Source: Anarhynchus alexandrinus
Taxonomy: Eukaryota > Chordata > Aves > Charadriiformes > Charadriidae
DNA length: 64,000 nt
Assembly (NCBI GenBank): GCA_008711295.1
Contig: VUYV01000036.1
Location: 5,736,829-5,800,828 of the forward strand
Direction: 5' to 3'
This document shows positions 49,443-62,400 of this stretch, piece by piece. Made by a program: the position numbers and the translations under genes. Every line of letters begins with the position of its first letter. Within the stretch, counting starts at the first letter, position 1. Below the pieces are notes generated by a model. That model did not search any database. It was not told the DNA's origin and saw only the letters and a program-made list of their open reading frames with translations.

Positions 49443-52400
49443 AGGTATATTAACAGTCCTGCTTAGTTCATCTAGATAATTCCTTCATATGATACAGAGG
49501 TGATATACTGCAACTTTGGCACAGTAATGTACACCAAGAATAGGCAGAAATAGAAAACCAGTCAGTAGAGGAAAGTTAGACAGAGCTGTAACTGTACCTT
49601 CGGCTGCTCACTGACTAAAAAAATACACATACTGAAGCACATGCATTCACAGTCATCAGTAAAGCTAGGACACAGAAGCACATCTCAGGAAGAATTTAAT
49701 TTGTGGAGTATTTCCTGCTCTGTTGCTATGTAGAGTTGTGTCCCAAAGAAGGACAAAGTATCTGCTCTTGTGTTACTCCAAAATATGAACACCTAAAGAC
49801 ACTATGTAAATAGAGCAAAAAAAAGTAAGATAACAAAAATGGAGAACAGGAAGTTCTTATGAAGCAGACAAGGAACTGTAAAGGGTGGACAACTAGGATC
49901 ATTTTGAAACACAAAGCAATGCAAATCAGTTTGTGCTGTATTTGCAGTGATCTTTCCCCACATAGGCCATTTAAAGTGAGTAAGTGCAGCTGGTTGGAAC
50001 GTAACATTGACCACGCCATAGCTCTTTAGCCTTTCTTTTCTGTTGCCCAGTCTCAGCCTGCCTTAGTCAAGATCATCATACTGAGATGACTAAAAGAAAA
50101 AGGAGTAATCTCATGGGAAAAAAGCTGTCAGTTTACAAAGATGATATGTTTCTATACGTTTTTCAAGTTTTCTCTTCATGATCTATGTACGTTTGGTCAC
50201 CTCATGACTTCCCTTCACACAAAACCACAGTGTGTTTATATTTGGGAAGGATAGAAACAGTTTTTATAACTTCAAGTTACGTGTCTTTTGTTCCTGTTTT
50301 ATAAGAACAGAACATACTTATGAGAATTTTTACCTATTTTGTCTTATTCATTAGATGTTTCTTCCAGGACCATACTTCATTTTAGTATTACAGAGAAATA
50401 TGCCTAACATGACTTAGATTTTAAGAACCTGAAACTTCATTTCAGTTAAAATGCTTATAATGTTACAATATATTTTGAAGTAATTTTGAGTCAGAAGTTT
50501 TGTTCTTTCAGGGGCACTTCCTGTAACACAACGACATCATGTTATAAATAAGCTTCACATGATGTTATGGATCATTAAGTACACTAAGTATTTGAGGCTA
50601 TTCAAAATACATGTGCCACAGTGTGAGCCAGAGCTGACAGATTAACAAAAACTACAGCACAGTAGCTGTGTAGGTGATGAACACAGAACTTTGACTTGCC
50701 ATGAAAACATATCAGAGATTTTTTCTTCATGCACTGGAATTGTCTCTCCCACTAAAGACTAAGATATAATAATAACCATAATCACATTTTTTTAACCCAT
50801 TGTACATGGCCCTATATCGCACTTGGCAATATAACTACATTCATTCCAGTGATGCCAGACCTGACTGACAGTGTTATAAATATGTAAATAACTAAAAGAA
50901 ATGCAAATACTGCAGCTAAATTCTTTAGCAACCTTTACTACTTCATAGGAGAGTTTTCCATCTTTAATCTATGTTACTCTGTCTTTAAAATTGCCAGAGA
51001 AGTCAAGACACTGCATATTCTACATGACAATGAAGCCATCAATGTCAATCTCATTCTCTGAGCAGCTATCATCTAAATTAAAGAGAAAACATCTAACATG
51101 CATATTAATATACTTATGTGTGCATCTCAGTATGACCAAGTGGGTAAAAAGGTTGTATACTGTCATTCCAATATGTATGCAGCTCTGATCCTCCGTGTCT
51201 CACTACTCATCCTCGTAACTCCATTTGACTTATCATCCCAGCTTTCTGTCTAAATACGTAATTATGCGTTCTCTTGTAGTAATAATATATGCTGATACTG
51301 AGTATGAAATTAGAGAGAATGTGAAGTACTATATTTAATGGCATAAAATGTTGGCTCTTAAACCTTTATTAATTATTCATTTGTGTGTAGCAGGGTCCTC
51401 AATGCATGATAGACTTAGTTAAGTACGTATCTGGGATATCATATATTAACCACTGGTGAAAAAATAATTCAGAAGAGAGAACTTTTCAACTTCATTTAGA
51501 TTGCTTTTGTGGTTGTAAATGCAACTGAAAGGGACAAGTACACTGGGTCTCTTGTTACCTAAAGCCACTGGCCATTAAACAGTCTAGATCCTAGGCGTGG
51601 GGTAGCTCATGAGTAACTACCAAAGCACTTTACTTAAATTGGTGGACTAAATTATTCATTCAGAATTAAAGTGGCCCTAATTCATTGTAGCTTACTTGGT
51701 AAATTAAGCTAAAAAGAATTAAAAACACTTTAACTCTGAATGAGAATAGTCCACAAAGTAGAGGAAGTAATTTATTTCAGGGTCACACCTTCAGCCGATT
51801 CTGAATTTTCTATGGCATTCCCACAAAGACAACCCTGGAATCTGTCTCCCCATATCACTGCACACAGTTCTTATTTATTCCAACTAGACATTTAGGTTTT
51901 TTCTTCTAATGTCTTCCTTCTCTCTTGGATGTATTGAACATCTGAATGACAGACTTTAAACTTCTGTAATTTGCAAAGCAGTAACAGGCATAGACATTCA
52001 GTGACTAGTGGGCAATCTGTCTATCTGTTTACTTTTCTTTGTTCCATGCAACCTCTGGGGTTTTTTTGCAATGAAACTTCTGCAGAATGCTGATGTGGTT
52101 CTCATGAGAACAATAAGCTGAATGCTTATCTTTAAAATTCACTTTTTTTCAGTAGCAGGTTCCCACGTAAAATGGGGAACGGGCGTTAGAAGAAAGGAAA
52201 AAGACCAAACCCCGACTGTATCAATCATGTAATTTTGTCATGGTCACAAAATTTCTCTTCTGAGATCCAAATAAAGGAGCTGATCAGTTACTGATAGTCT
52301 TTCAACATGAGCCAAAGTAGCACAGCCACAAAGACAGAAAATATTAGTAAGGCAAAGATTATGAAGAAAAAGGTCTGTTTTCAGCCTTTCTCTTTTAAGC

Positions 52401-53577
52401 CAAAGTATATCAATAGATCAGACTGAAACAATCCTACCTCAAATTATCAGGCTGTCTTTCTTTTTTTTGCATCCTAAATCCTGACAGATTGACTTGACTC
52501 TCCTCTTCTCCTGTCCCTATGTGGAATAGCTATGTCGTTCTCCTCAGAAAAGTTCCAGTGTTTGGTCAGTGGTGTTCTTCTACACACTGTGACACAGAGC
52601 TTCAAAATCTTGTTGGAATTTTTTTTCATTGTGTAGTTCAGTCAGCAAATTCTAGCATAGATGCATTTAGTTTCATAATTCAGTACAGCCTTATTTATTA
52701 AAATGAATTATGAGGTAGAGTCCCTGGATCTCCCACAAAATGAAAAAAAAAACCCAACCAATAGAGTGTTGAAAACTTAGAATAAAATCTTCTATTGCTA
52801 TTTTTGCATCTATTCAAAGTATACAGTCAGGTTTCTGACTTTCAGCATCTGCAGGATTATTTGCAAATGTGATTAATTTGAATACTGCATGGTTGTGTTG
52901 TGATCATGTGGCCCTTGAATTAACTTGACTTACAAAAAAGAACTGGTTTTGTTTAGTCTAGCTGGGTTGCCCTCAAAATCCTACAAACTTAGTATAGGGA
53001 GGACAGTGGTCAGTTGACTCCATGCTTACCAAGTATCGAACAAGAAGAAATGTAATGGATTTCGGCTTAGAACGTCAGTCTTAGCATAGATATTAGGAAG
53101 AACCGTAAATACTGGAACAGGAGTTCTTTTTCTATTAGTGTATGGACACAAAATTTCTCTATTATATTTATTACAAAATATGTCTGTAGAATGAAATGTA
53201 GCAATACTGATGTTTGCTTTACCCTTCCCACCACACCTGTCCACCACACACAGACATCCCAATCTCCATAAAGCCCAGGATGTATCTTTTTTGATTACCT
53301 ACTGCCATGAAATACAATACATATGAGAAATAATAAATAAACCTTGTAGACATACGGAATACACAATCCAACATCAGATATACATTGTTCGTTCATTTTT
53401 CAGTGAATTAAAACTGAGAAAAATTTGTGTATTTTTTAAAACACTCTTGCTGATCACACCTTACTCAGATGATCAGGATTTAGGCATCCTAAAGTGGCTC
53501 AAAGATAACTGAAAAGAGAATTAACCTCAATACCCTTTATTTCTCATTCCTTTCCTAAATAAAAGTTGCTCTTTAGG

Positions 53578-53624
53578 AAAAAAAGGGTTGTTTTTTTTTA
53601 AAAAAAAAAAGCAAACAAAAAGAG
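53578..53624. repeat. Adjacent oligo-A, oligo-T and oligo-A runs
   Basis: Runs of A, then T, then A of seven to eleven bases with short separators; low-complexity and locally self-complementary. Confidence 0.75.
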
Positions 53625-55959
53625 AGACTGCAGGAATGGACTAAAGGGTTTCACATTCAGTAAATCAGAAAAAAAATTCCATTTTGATTCAAAACATTTT
53701 CAAAAACTATACATATACATACATGAGTTTAAGTACATGTCTTTCTATATAAAGCATAAATGACAGCAGAAGTGTTAAGAAGGAAGTGGTCCCGTATACT
53801 TATACTTTTTACGTTTTGAATACCTCTGAATAAACTTTGCTGTGACTTGCATACTGAGCAGAGTACCTACATGCCTGGTCCTGTCTATTTATAATTCCTG
53901 TCCATGAGTCGCATTCTAGATGGTGGCAAGCCCACAACCACAACTCTTCTCAAATGCTGCCACCTAAAGGCTAAAATGAAGTACAACTATAGAGATGTGT
54001 TCATACAACCAAAACCGGCAAAAATGAGCAACTGGGAAATGGTTCACAAAGGTGCGACAGTGGGAAGTAAAATGCAACATTGCAGACTTGTTGCTTGGAT
54101 AACACATACCAAACACATTCATGTTTAATCCCATATGGATAATTACCCGAAAATACTTCGTGGATATAGTTTTTTCAAAGGACAGGTCAACACTGAGGTT
54201 TGTATCCTCAGCAGTCATATTACTGAAACATCATTACATTTCTAAATCAATTAAACAAAACAGTAAACCCAAAATTATTTATATGAGCTGAATGGCTCAG
54301 AATTACGACACCACTGAAAATCTCCAAACTTGCTTTGTACTTAAAAATATGCTTTCTCTAATTTGAACATGTAATGCAATTCAACTCCTTAAAAAAAGAA
54401 TGCACAATATATTTGAACCTTTGTAATTCTGATTATCTCTTAAATATGCAGAAAAACATCATAAGCAGGGGTAAATGAGCACTTGGCTCTAAATGCTTTG
54501 AAGTTAAAGATTTAGTAATTAAAAAAAAAAACAACAACAACCCCAAAATCTGAAAATCCTGCCTAACAGATTTTTTGTTGGAGCTAGACAGATTTTTCAT
54601 ATAAAGTAGTTCTTAAGAGAAAGGCTTTAAAAAAGTCACTAAAATTAAGTGGATCTTTTAATTACCCTGATAAAAGGCAGCTTATGTCATAGGAAATGTA
54701 TTCTATGTCATAGGAAACATAACTAAACTTAACTTACTCTTAAAGTAATTTACATGTGCCATCCTTGAAATGCTTTAAACTATCTTAAAATCAAATAATA
54801 GAATGCTATTATCAACAGATGTAATATCTTGCAGATTTTAACCATTTAATTGTTAAGTATGTGATCACTAGACTTTGTATGAATGGAAGAAAAATATACT
54901 CTACAGTTGGAAGAAATGAATGGATAAGAAGTTTGAAAGTGTAGAGTTCATGTATCAATGCAGCCCTCATGGTTGGAGAATAAAAGCAAAGCAAGTTCTG
55001 CAGGTAGAGGCAATATCTCATGTTATACCAACTAAAGAAGTTAGAAAAAACAAATACAATTCCGGGATTTTGCACTGAAAACATCTTTTCCCCCCATTTC
55101 GTAAGTTGGTTTAATACCTTCTCTTACAAAACCTTGATGCACTTAGTGCAGGCAATACATTTTAGATGAGTATATTTTATATTCATAGTAGTAGCTGCCC
55201 CATCCCTGACTTGCATCCCCACTTGTCAGTGTCCTCCTATTTCACAGTGGGACACTTGACAATGAGCAAGGCAAAATGAAATCAGAGGGAAACAAAATTA
55301 TTTTTTGTTTTAAACTGTGACCAAGCAGTTGCACTGATATTGAAGAATCTGCCAAATATGTGTAATTGTGCCACTTCAATTGCTAATTTTCTGATGCATA
55401 AAAATTGAATTTAGGAGTAAGAGTATGCAGATTTATTTACTTGTGGGCTAAAATGAAATTTCAATTTCAGTAGGAAGAAAGGCTGATATAAGATTTAATT
55501 GGCTTTATTTCCTTGTTTTGGCCTTGATTTTAGCAAGTTATTTCCAGTAAATACTTTAAAATCAAAAGACCAGGCAATGCCATAAAAAACCACCAAAAAT
55601 GTGTCATACAGCCAATCAATGGAAACTAAAGAGTTTAATGAAAAGTTATGAAAAATCTTGTTCATTAGCAGAAGATGTTAATATTTTATCATACCTAGGG
55701 AATACCCATATTAAATCACTGCAGCAATGACAGCCTTTACAGGACTGAGATTCTGTATATGAACTCCCTGGTGTCCTTTAGTTACCAAGGAATACGTCTT
55801 TTATTTTTATTCCAGTTCCAGTTTTCTCTCCTGGGACATTATCCAAGCTAAGATTCCCCACCAAAAGAAAACAGTAGGTTTAGAAGCTGTCCTTTCAGGT
55901 AGTTGACGGGGCTGGCCCACAACGCTGTTGGCATGACTGGTGATAAAGCAGGTATGGGA

Positions 55960-56050
55960 GGATACCCAGCATGACATCACTGACAGGATACCCATCACTG
56001 TTGGATACCCAGCATGACATCACTGACACCAACATACCCATCGCTGACAG
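55960..56050. repeat. Tandem duplication, 43 bp period
   Basis: The 26-mer beginning GGATACCCAGCATGACATCA occurs at 55960-55985 and again at 56003-56028, with partial GGATACCCATCACTG- and ATACCCATCGCTGACA-type derivatives after each. Each full copy contains TGACATCA, similar to CRE/AP-1 class sites. Local open frames on both strands derive from this repeat. Confidence 0.85.
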
Positions 56051-59000
56051 TTCCTGTCTGGGAAGTCTCTGTACTTCCTTCTGGCCTGTGTGCCTGCTTC
56101 CCTCCCCCTGTGGGTTTGGGCTGTTGACAGAGGACAAATCTGGACACAGGAACTGGAATCTGCTCCCAGGTTCCAATAGTTTGGACTGAATTGAGCAGTA
56201 TCAAAAAAAAAGGACTCATTACTCTGGCAACTTGGGAAAACAATCAGATTTTTTGAAATGTTATTCAGAGAAATTAATGATGCATGCTGTTTCCAAGAAC
56301 ATGGGATTTTTTGGGCAATTGATCCAGACAAGAAAAAAAGTTTTGGTTATATATGACACTCGTTATTTTTGTTAATAGCATTATTTTCCATTGTTTTCAT
56401 TTGGCCAGAATTTCTTTCAAGGATCTTAGTAACAATCAATTAATAATGCCGTGCGGCACAGAACATTTCTGCAGTCTGTAATGGTGTGCACCACGTAGAT
56501 CCTCAATCTAACAGCAATCCAGCCCAGTAAGCTTGCACAATAGAGCACAGCTGCATACAGACACAATACTGTGGGTCTAGATGTAATTAAAGACATTTAG
56601 CCTCTGCAAGGCTAAGTAGTTTGGGTGCTTTATGAATGCTACTGTACTGATTCTGACACTGAAGGTGTTCAGGAAGAATTATTTGGACACTTCTGCACAA
56701 AACACAGCAAGTAGCATCGAGCACGGAACAAAGATTTCAGACTGTGTGCTGTATGTATACGTACTTAATGGAAAGAATAAGACGACTTAATCTCTTCTTC
56801 GGGGAATGTACACTTGAAATAGTTATGATTTGATTCCTTCTCATGATAACCACTGTGAGATTTCAGGTGTTTCAAGTTCCTAAAGCTAACAGAGGACTAA
56901 AGAAAACAAAGCAAAACTAAAAAGTAAGTGTTCTCTACTACGTTGCAGCTGGAGATCTTATCCCATAAGCTTTTTTCTCTAAAACCCTGATTGTTTCAAT
57001 AACGTACTGTGAAAGACTGATAAGCATTCTTGTAGCCTTATTCTGCAACTCTCCTTCGGCTTAGAAGGAATGTCCTTTAGGGCCTTAGCACTAAAGATGA
57101 ATTTCTGTCTGATTCCCGTAGATGTATTTCACATACCTTTTTCAAGTGTCATACAGTACCCTTCTAATTATGTTTTGTGGGAAACATGCTTATACTGTCA
57201 ATGTATTTTTTTCTACTCATTAGCCGTTTCCATCACAAAGAAGTAGCAAAAGAAAGCGTAGTTAATTGCATAAGAGGCCAATTCAGGACAAATGCAATGT
57301 TTTCCCATCACATCCCATCACACAAGGTTGCCATTTCTCCACTTTTTAAATGTCTGTCCCTCGCTGCTAACACACAAAATTGAACGCTGCCTGTGGCATT
57401 TACTGTACCTTCATCTGCTGGATTAAATGTTGTCTCAGCTGCTCTACTCTGTCCCTCGGGGACCAAAAGCGTTACCATTCAGAATACTCTCAGCAGCAGA
57501 AGCAGCAGAACACCAATGTCTCATCCACACTAACAGCATAAAGGTGATAGCTCACTACAGTACTCGCCTATTCTCCCTTTTAGTCATTCTTTTTTATGTT
57601 TTTTCTCATAGTTTATAGCCTTTTTGGTATCAAGCAGCGACCTGAAGGATTAATCACCCTCTTACAATTCCCGACCACATTTTATTAGAAGTGAGCCAGA
57701 ACCCAGAGCTGCTCCTGGGCAGAGCTGTGTGAAGGATGGAAATTTTATTTCACATAGCATTATCAGATGTACAGCCTGAGAAGACAGGGCAATGGCTCAA
57801 TGATCCAGGAAATGTTTCCAGTTCCTTCAGGTTTCTTTTCATCTTACAGTACTACTCTGGAGATTTCAAAGTCTGACTTCAATCAAAGTCAGAATGGAAA
57901 GCAACAAATTTCCAAGTTCTCCATTGAGAAAAAAAAATCCTTTAAAGTGTTTTAGTTGAAACTGCTTCTTGTGCAATTTGATGAAAGAATCATTTGGGGA
58001 ATTGGCTTTGGACATCTTTCAGTTGCCTCCCTGATTTCATCCCCAAGTAATTCTGATAAAACTGACTGGGTCTCATCCCAGTTGAGACAGAGAAGCTGAC
58101 TCTGGTAGTATACAATTGTGCTCAAATTTCTAGAGGAGTTTTGCAAAGATATAGGTGTGGAGATAAGCTGTAGCACTTTTATACACCAAATGAAACTTTG
58201 CAACCAAATACTCCAAACTGCAGTGATGTTGGGAACGATACCAAAACTCTGTGGTTTGAATTCCTCTCAAGTTATAATATTGTGAGAAATCAAACCGCAA
58301 AAAGCTGCTGACAACATTTATAACATCACCTTATTTCCCTTGACAGTTTTTCAAGAGTAAAGTTTTTATGAAAGCATGTAAACAAAAGAAAGCTACTTGT
58401 AAAACCCTAAACCCTGATTTTCTTTCTTTAAAGTACTTCCTTTTTATTTATCATTCCCAAAGCAATGCATATATTTACCCCAGTATTTCCCATCCTGTCA
58501 TTAGATGTATTAAAAAGACTGCCAGATTTGGTCCCTCACAACAAGGCCTCGGACAGCTTCCAAAAATAACAGTCTCTTTAAAAGATTCTCTGTAACTATA
58601 TAAAGATTTACTCAGTTGTGTCTTTTAACCATGAAAGCAGGTGTTCTCATTTTTGAAAGATACCTTTTGGTATTTGGTGGCAGATGGAAACTTAGCAAGT
58701 ATTAACTACTATAAAATGACAGAGTGGAACGATGTACTCTCTCATTCATACTCGTAGAAACTCAGTCGTATCATAGAGTGTGGACTTACAGACCCTGGCA
58801 ACTAAGGTGAGAATGAGAGAGAAGGGGAGGCTAACACAAACAGCACTTTTTAAAGTTAAAGATGTCTCAGCTTATTATGTCTGCGATAGGCATTTACCAA
58901 ACACTTTGTGCAGGTATCACCAATTGCTGAATGATAAGCAATTCAAAAGAAACTACAAAGCAACTAGAAAATTCTGCATAAAATTTCAGCTTCACTTGAA

Positions 59001-59256
59001 ACTTCTGAACTTCATTAAACTTCAATTAAATTTTCAAAATTATCATCTGTCTTTTATCTTACTAATTTCAGCCATAACCTAAAGCAAGAACAAAACCCAT
59101 GAGGGAAGCTATGCTGATCGTGGAGAGCATCGGCAACTTTACGAAGAAATCTATTCTCATTACCCTTCAATACTGTTTCAGAATCAAAAACCTTGGCATG
59201 AGCTTCATAAACCCCTGAAAATTTTGTAACTCATACAAATAATGCACGTGGGCCTT

Positions 59257-59288
59257 CAGGAACTGAAGCCACCAGGAACTGAAGCCAC
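59257..59288. repeat. Tandem duplication of a 16 bp unit
   Basis: CAGGAACTGAAGCCAC occurs twice without spacer. Confidence 0.9.
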
Positions 59289-59459
59289 CAAAGCAGGCTG
59301 ACTAGCTTTTGCCTCTCTCTGTAAGATTACCTACTGATTCACGAGATGAGAATGAATCCATACATTCTCAGGGAAGTTCAGACCCCGGCACTTTTTAATG
59401 GAAAGGTTTCAAGCAGATTTGTATTTGCATTCCAGGCTTGGAAAACAAATTCTTACAAC

Positions 59460-59480
59460 TTTTTTTTTTTTTTTTTTTTT
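59460..59480. repeat. Poly-T run of 21 bases
   Basis: Uninterrupted T homopolymer; on the ADGRB3 sense strand it is poly-A. It could be the tail of an old retrocopy in minus orientation, but the sequence to its right shows no recognisable retrocopy. Confidence 0.9.
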
Positions 59481-62400
59481 GGCTAAGGGATCCACATTGA
59501 GGTGTCAGAAGTGTCTGTCATAGCTTTTTTTTCACATGGCCCCAGGATTATCTAGACAAGGACTGGTCATGGTGTGTTCAGGCATATCTCAGGCACTGCT
59601 GAGGATCGGGCAACGGAGCCACCTTTTTGAAGGAAAAGTATATGGGTACACCTGACACCTCCCTAAAGAAATGGAGCTAAATGAAGCTCAGACCAGCTTC
59701 ACAGCGTAGATTTGTGGTTGTTTTGTCTGTTTGGGGTTTTTTCCAAAGCTGATGCAGTTGAAAGCAAAAGTACAAGTGGCACATCCTTGCAAACAGTCAC
59801 TCACATTTTTGGACAGGAGTCCTATTATGAACTCTTACAGTCAGTGCACATATGTGATGTCTGCTGTCTACCCTCATGCTCATCTCAACTTCAAAGCATA
59901 GCGCTTGTTTACAAGTTCATCAAACCCTTCCCCGGGGATATAGGTGTCAAGCAATGAAAGGTGACTGCTTAGATGCCAGGGAATGATCTGTTTAGAAGGG
60001 AAACATTTCCAAAGTGGTGAATAAGAACTGAAGAGTTTCTCTTGTCTGCTATGCTAGTTTAAGTTAGCAGTCATGACAGTTCCCCAAAATATATAACCAC
60101 TTTCTAAATTGATTATTATTTTACATATAGATTATATTCAAACACCGGTTACATATAATTTCTTAAGAGTTTTTGTCACTTTTTCACATTTTCTCCTCAA
60201 TTTTGGAGTACTTTGTGTGAAGTATACTTGCTGATTTTCCTCTACTTCTGGACATCTAATTTTGCTTTATCTTCTGAGATTCTGTTGAATTGCTTAGATT
60301 ATCACCACAAAAAACTCCACCATTACCTGTCTCACTCATCTCTCCATTTCTCCTGTAACTTTTTCTCTCCATTCTCAATACACTATGTTTCTCAGCTTCC
60401 CTCTGATGTTTCACACGTTATTTTCTTCTTATTCTCCTATCCCCTCTTCATTTAGTATTTCCTTCTGGAGCCAGTCACCCTCCCTTCTCGTCCATCTTTT
60501 TTTTCCTCCTGCCAGCTGGAATGTGGCTGTTTGTCACTTGCTCTATTATGGAACTGTTCCCACAGTATTTCATGAAAATAACATCAGAGTCAGTATTCTT
60601 CCAGCAGTTTTCATCTTATTTTTCAGATTCCGGATGAGTGGGAAGGGTAACAGCAGGAGGAAAGAGTCTGATTCTAATAAAAAACAACTGTTAACCATAA
60701 AATATCTCACCCTCTTTGAAAAAAGTCCATTTAAGGACTTTGTGAAAGCCTTTAACCATCATCACTACATGCTGCCTATTACTGATAATCACCTGTTGAT
60801 AGTTATCTGCCAAACACCGATAACATAGGAAAGTGAGAACTGGAATTCATAGGCAATTGAGAATGCCAATGTAACAGGCTGATTTACAGCAGGTGCCTCA
60901 GTGACTCATGATGGCCACCTGACTGTGCCAAAAATGTATTGAGCATGGTATCTTTTGTGGAAGCATCCCTCCTGCTGATGACGATACCAGCTGCCAAAAA
61001 TGCACCACAAAGGAGTAAATCTAGCAAACTTCAGGTTACAACTTTTTATTGTTTGAAAAATTGGAAGCTGGTTGCTTAAAACTCCAGTAAAATACCTGAT
61101 TTCGAATGGATCAGAATTTTGTGTTTTAACACTTCTCAGCTAGGTTGAAGTCATGTGCATCCTGCAGCAGCACCTCTCCCCCTTCAGGAAACAAATAGCA
61201 GACGGAGCCGCACAAAATTAATTTAGCAGGTCGAGTGCCAAAGTTGTTGGAGTTGTAAGGATGGGTAGAAGGGTAAAAAGCAGAACTAGCCTGGATGTAG
61301 TAACAGCACAGCTGGGTTTAGAAGGGAAAATCCTTCTACGGCCTTCTTTAAGTACTGCACATTGCCTTACATAATGGGGCTTGAATCTCAGTTGTCCCTA
61401 GGCGCTACCACAAGCCACTTGATTAATAGTTAATCATTAGCACAGTACACGTTAGACTCATTTTATAGCTACCCAAGTAATTCTGATTTAGTGGAGCACT
61501 GTCAGAAATAGAAACATTATAGTTCACGCTAGCCTAAGGACACCACTGAAACTCAGCCCACAGATCAAAAACAGCAGGTTGTGGTCTGAGATGGCATCAA
61601 ACATACCTGCTAGTCAAGAGGCAGTAGAAAGGCAACCCCGGTATTTTGTATTTTAAGTATTATCAGCGATGAAGTTGTTGTCAAAGCTGTCTTCAGGAGC
61701 TTTTTTTATGCGTGGCTGTCAGTGCTGTCTCAAAGCTAACTCTTGAGTCGGGCTGACTTTAATAGTATAGACTTAGTTATAGGTCTGGAAATATGACCTT
61801 GTATGTAAGACTAGTCAGGCTGGGGATTTCTAGACTGCTTCTGTACAATGTCTTAAGTGTGCTTCGGATCAAAACCAACTGCGATCCCTTGGAATGTTTA
61901 TGTTTATATTTATAGCTATAGTTCTTCTATTATAATTCTTATTCTTCAAATTGCAACACATCTGTAACTCTAAAGTTGGGATTTTAAATTACTTCTGAAA
62001 AATACGTAAAGCTACTTTCTGCTGACAGGTGTTGAATTAACAGCAACTTGAATTAACAAGAACAAACTCTTCTACTTCAGGGTTATCTTGCCTGCAATGA
62101 GCCAAAGTAATTGCTAGAACATAGCAATGTTGCCCTCTTTGGTCTTCACTGTAGATCTTTTAGTCAGATTTGGATTTTTAATCAAAATCTGTGGGAGGTC
62201 TGCATGTACACAGGTGTAGAACATACTTAAGAGATATGGACTAATGATAAAAAGATTTGTAGTGTGAAACTGAGAATATGTATTTGTCCTTAGCAGCTCT
62301 TGGCACTAACAATTACCAAATGCGGATCTGTGTTACAGTTCAATACCTAAGCTTGCTTTTCAAATAAAGCTCATATGAAATAATATTCATATGAAAGGAC

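Noticed and set aside
56020..56331. 103-codon minus-strand open frame
   Set aside because: Overlaps other frames derived from the 43 bp duplication and shows no known domain.
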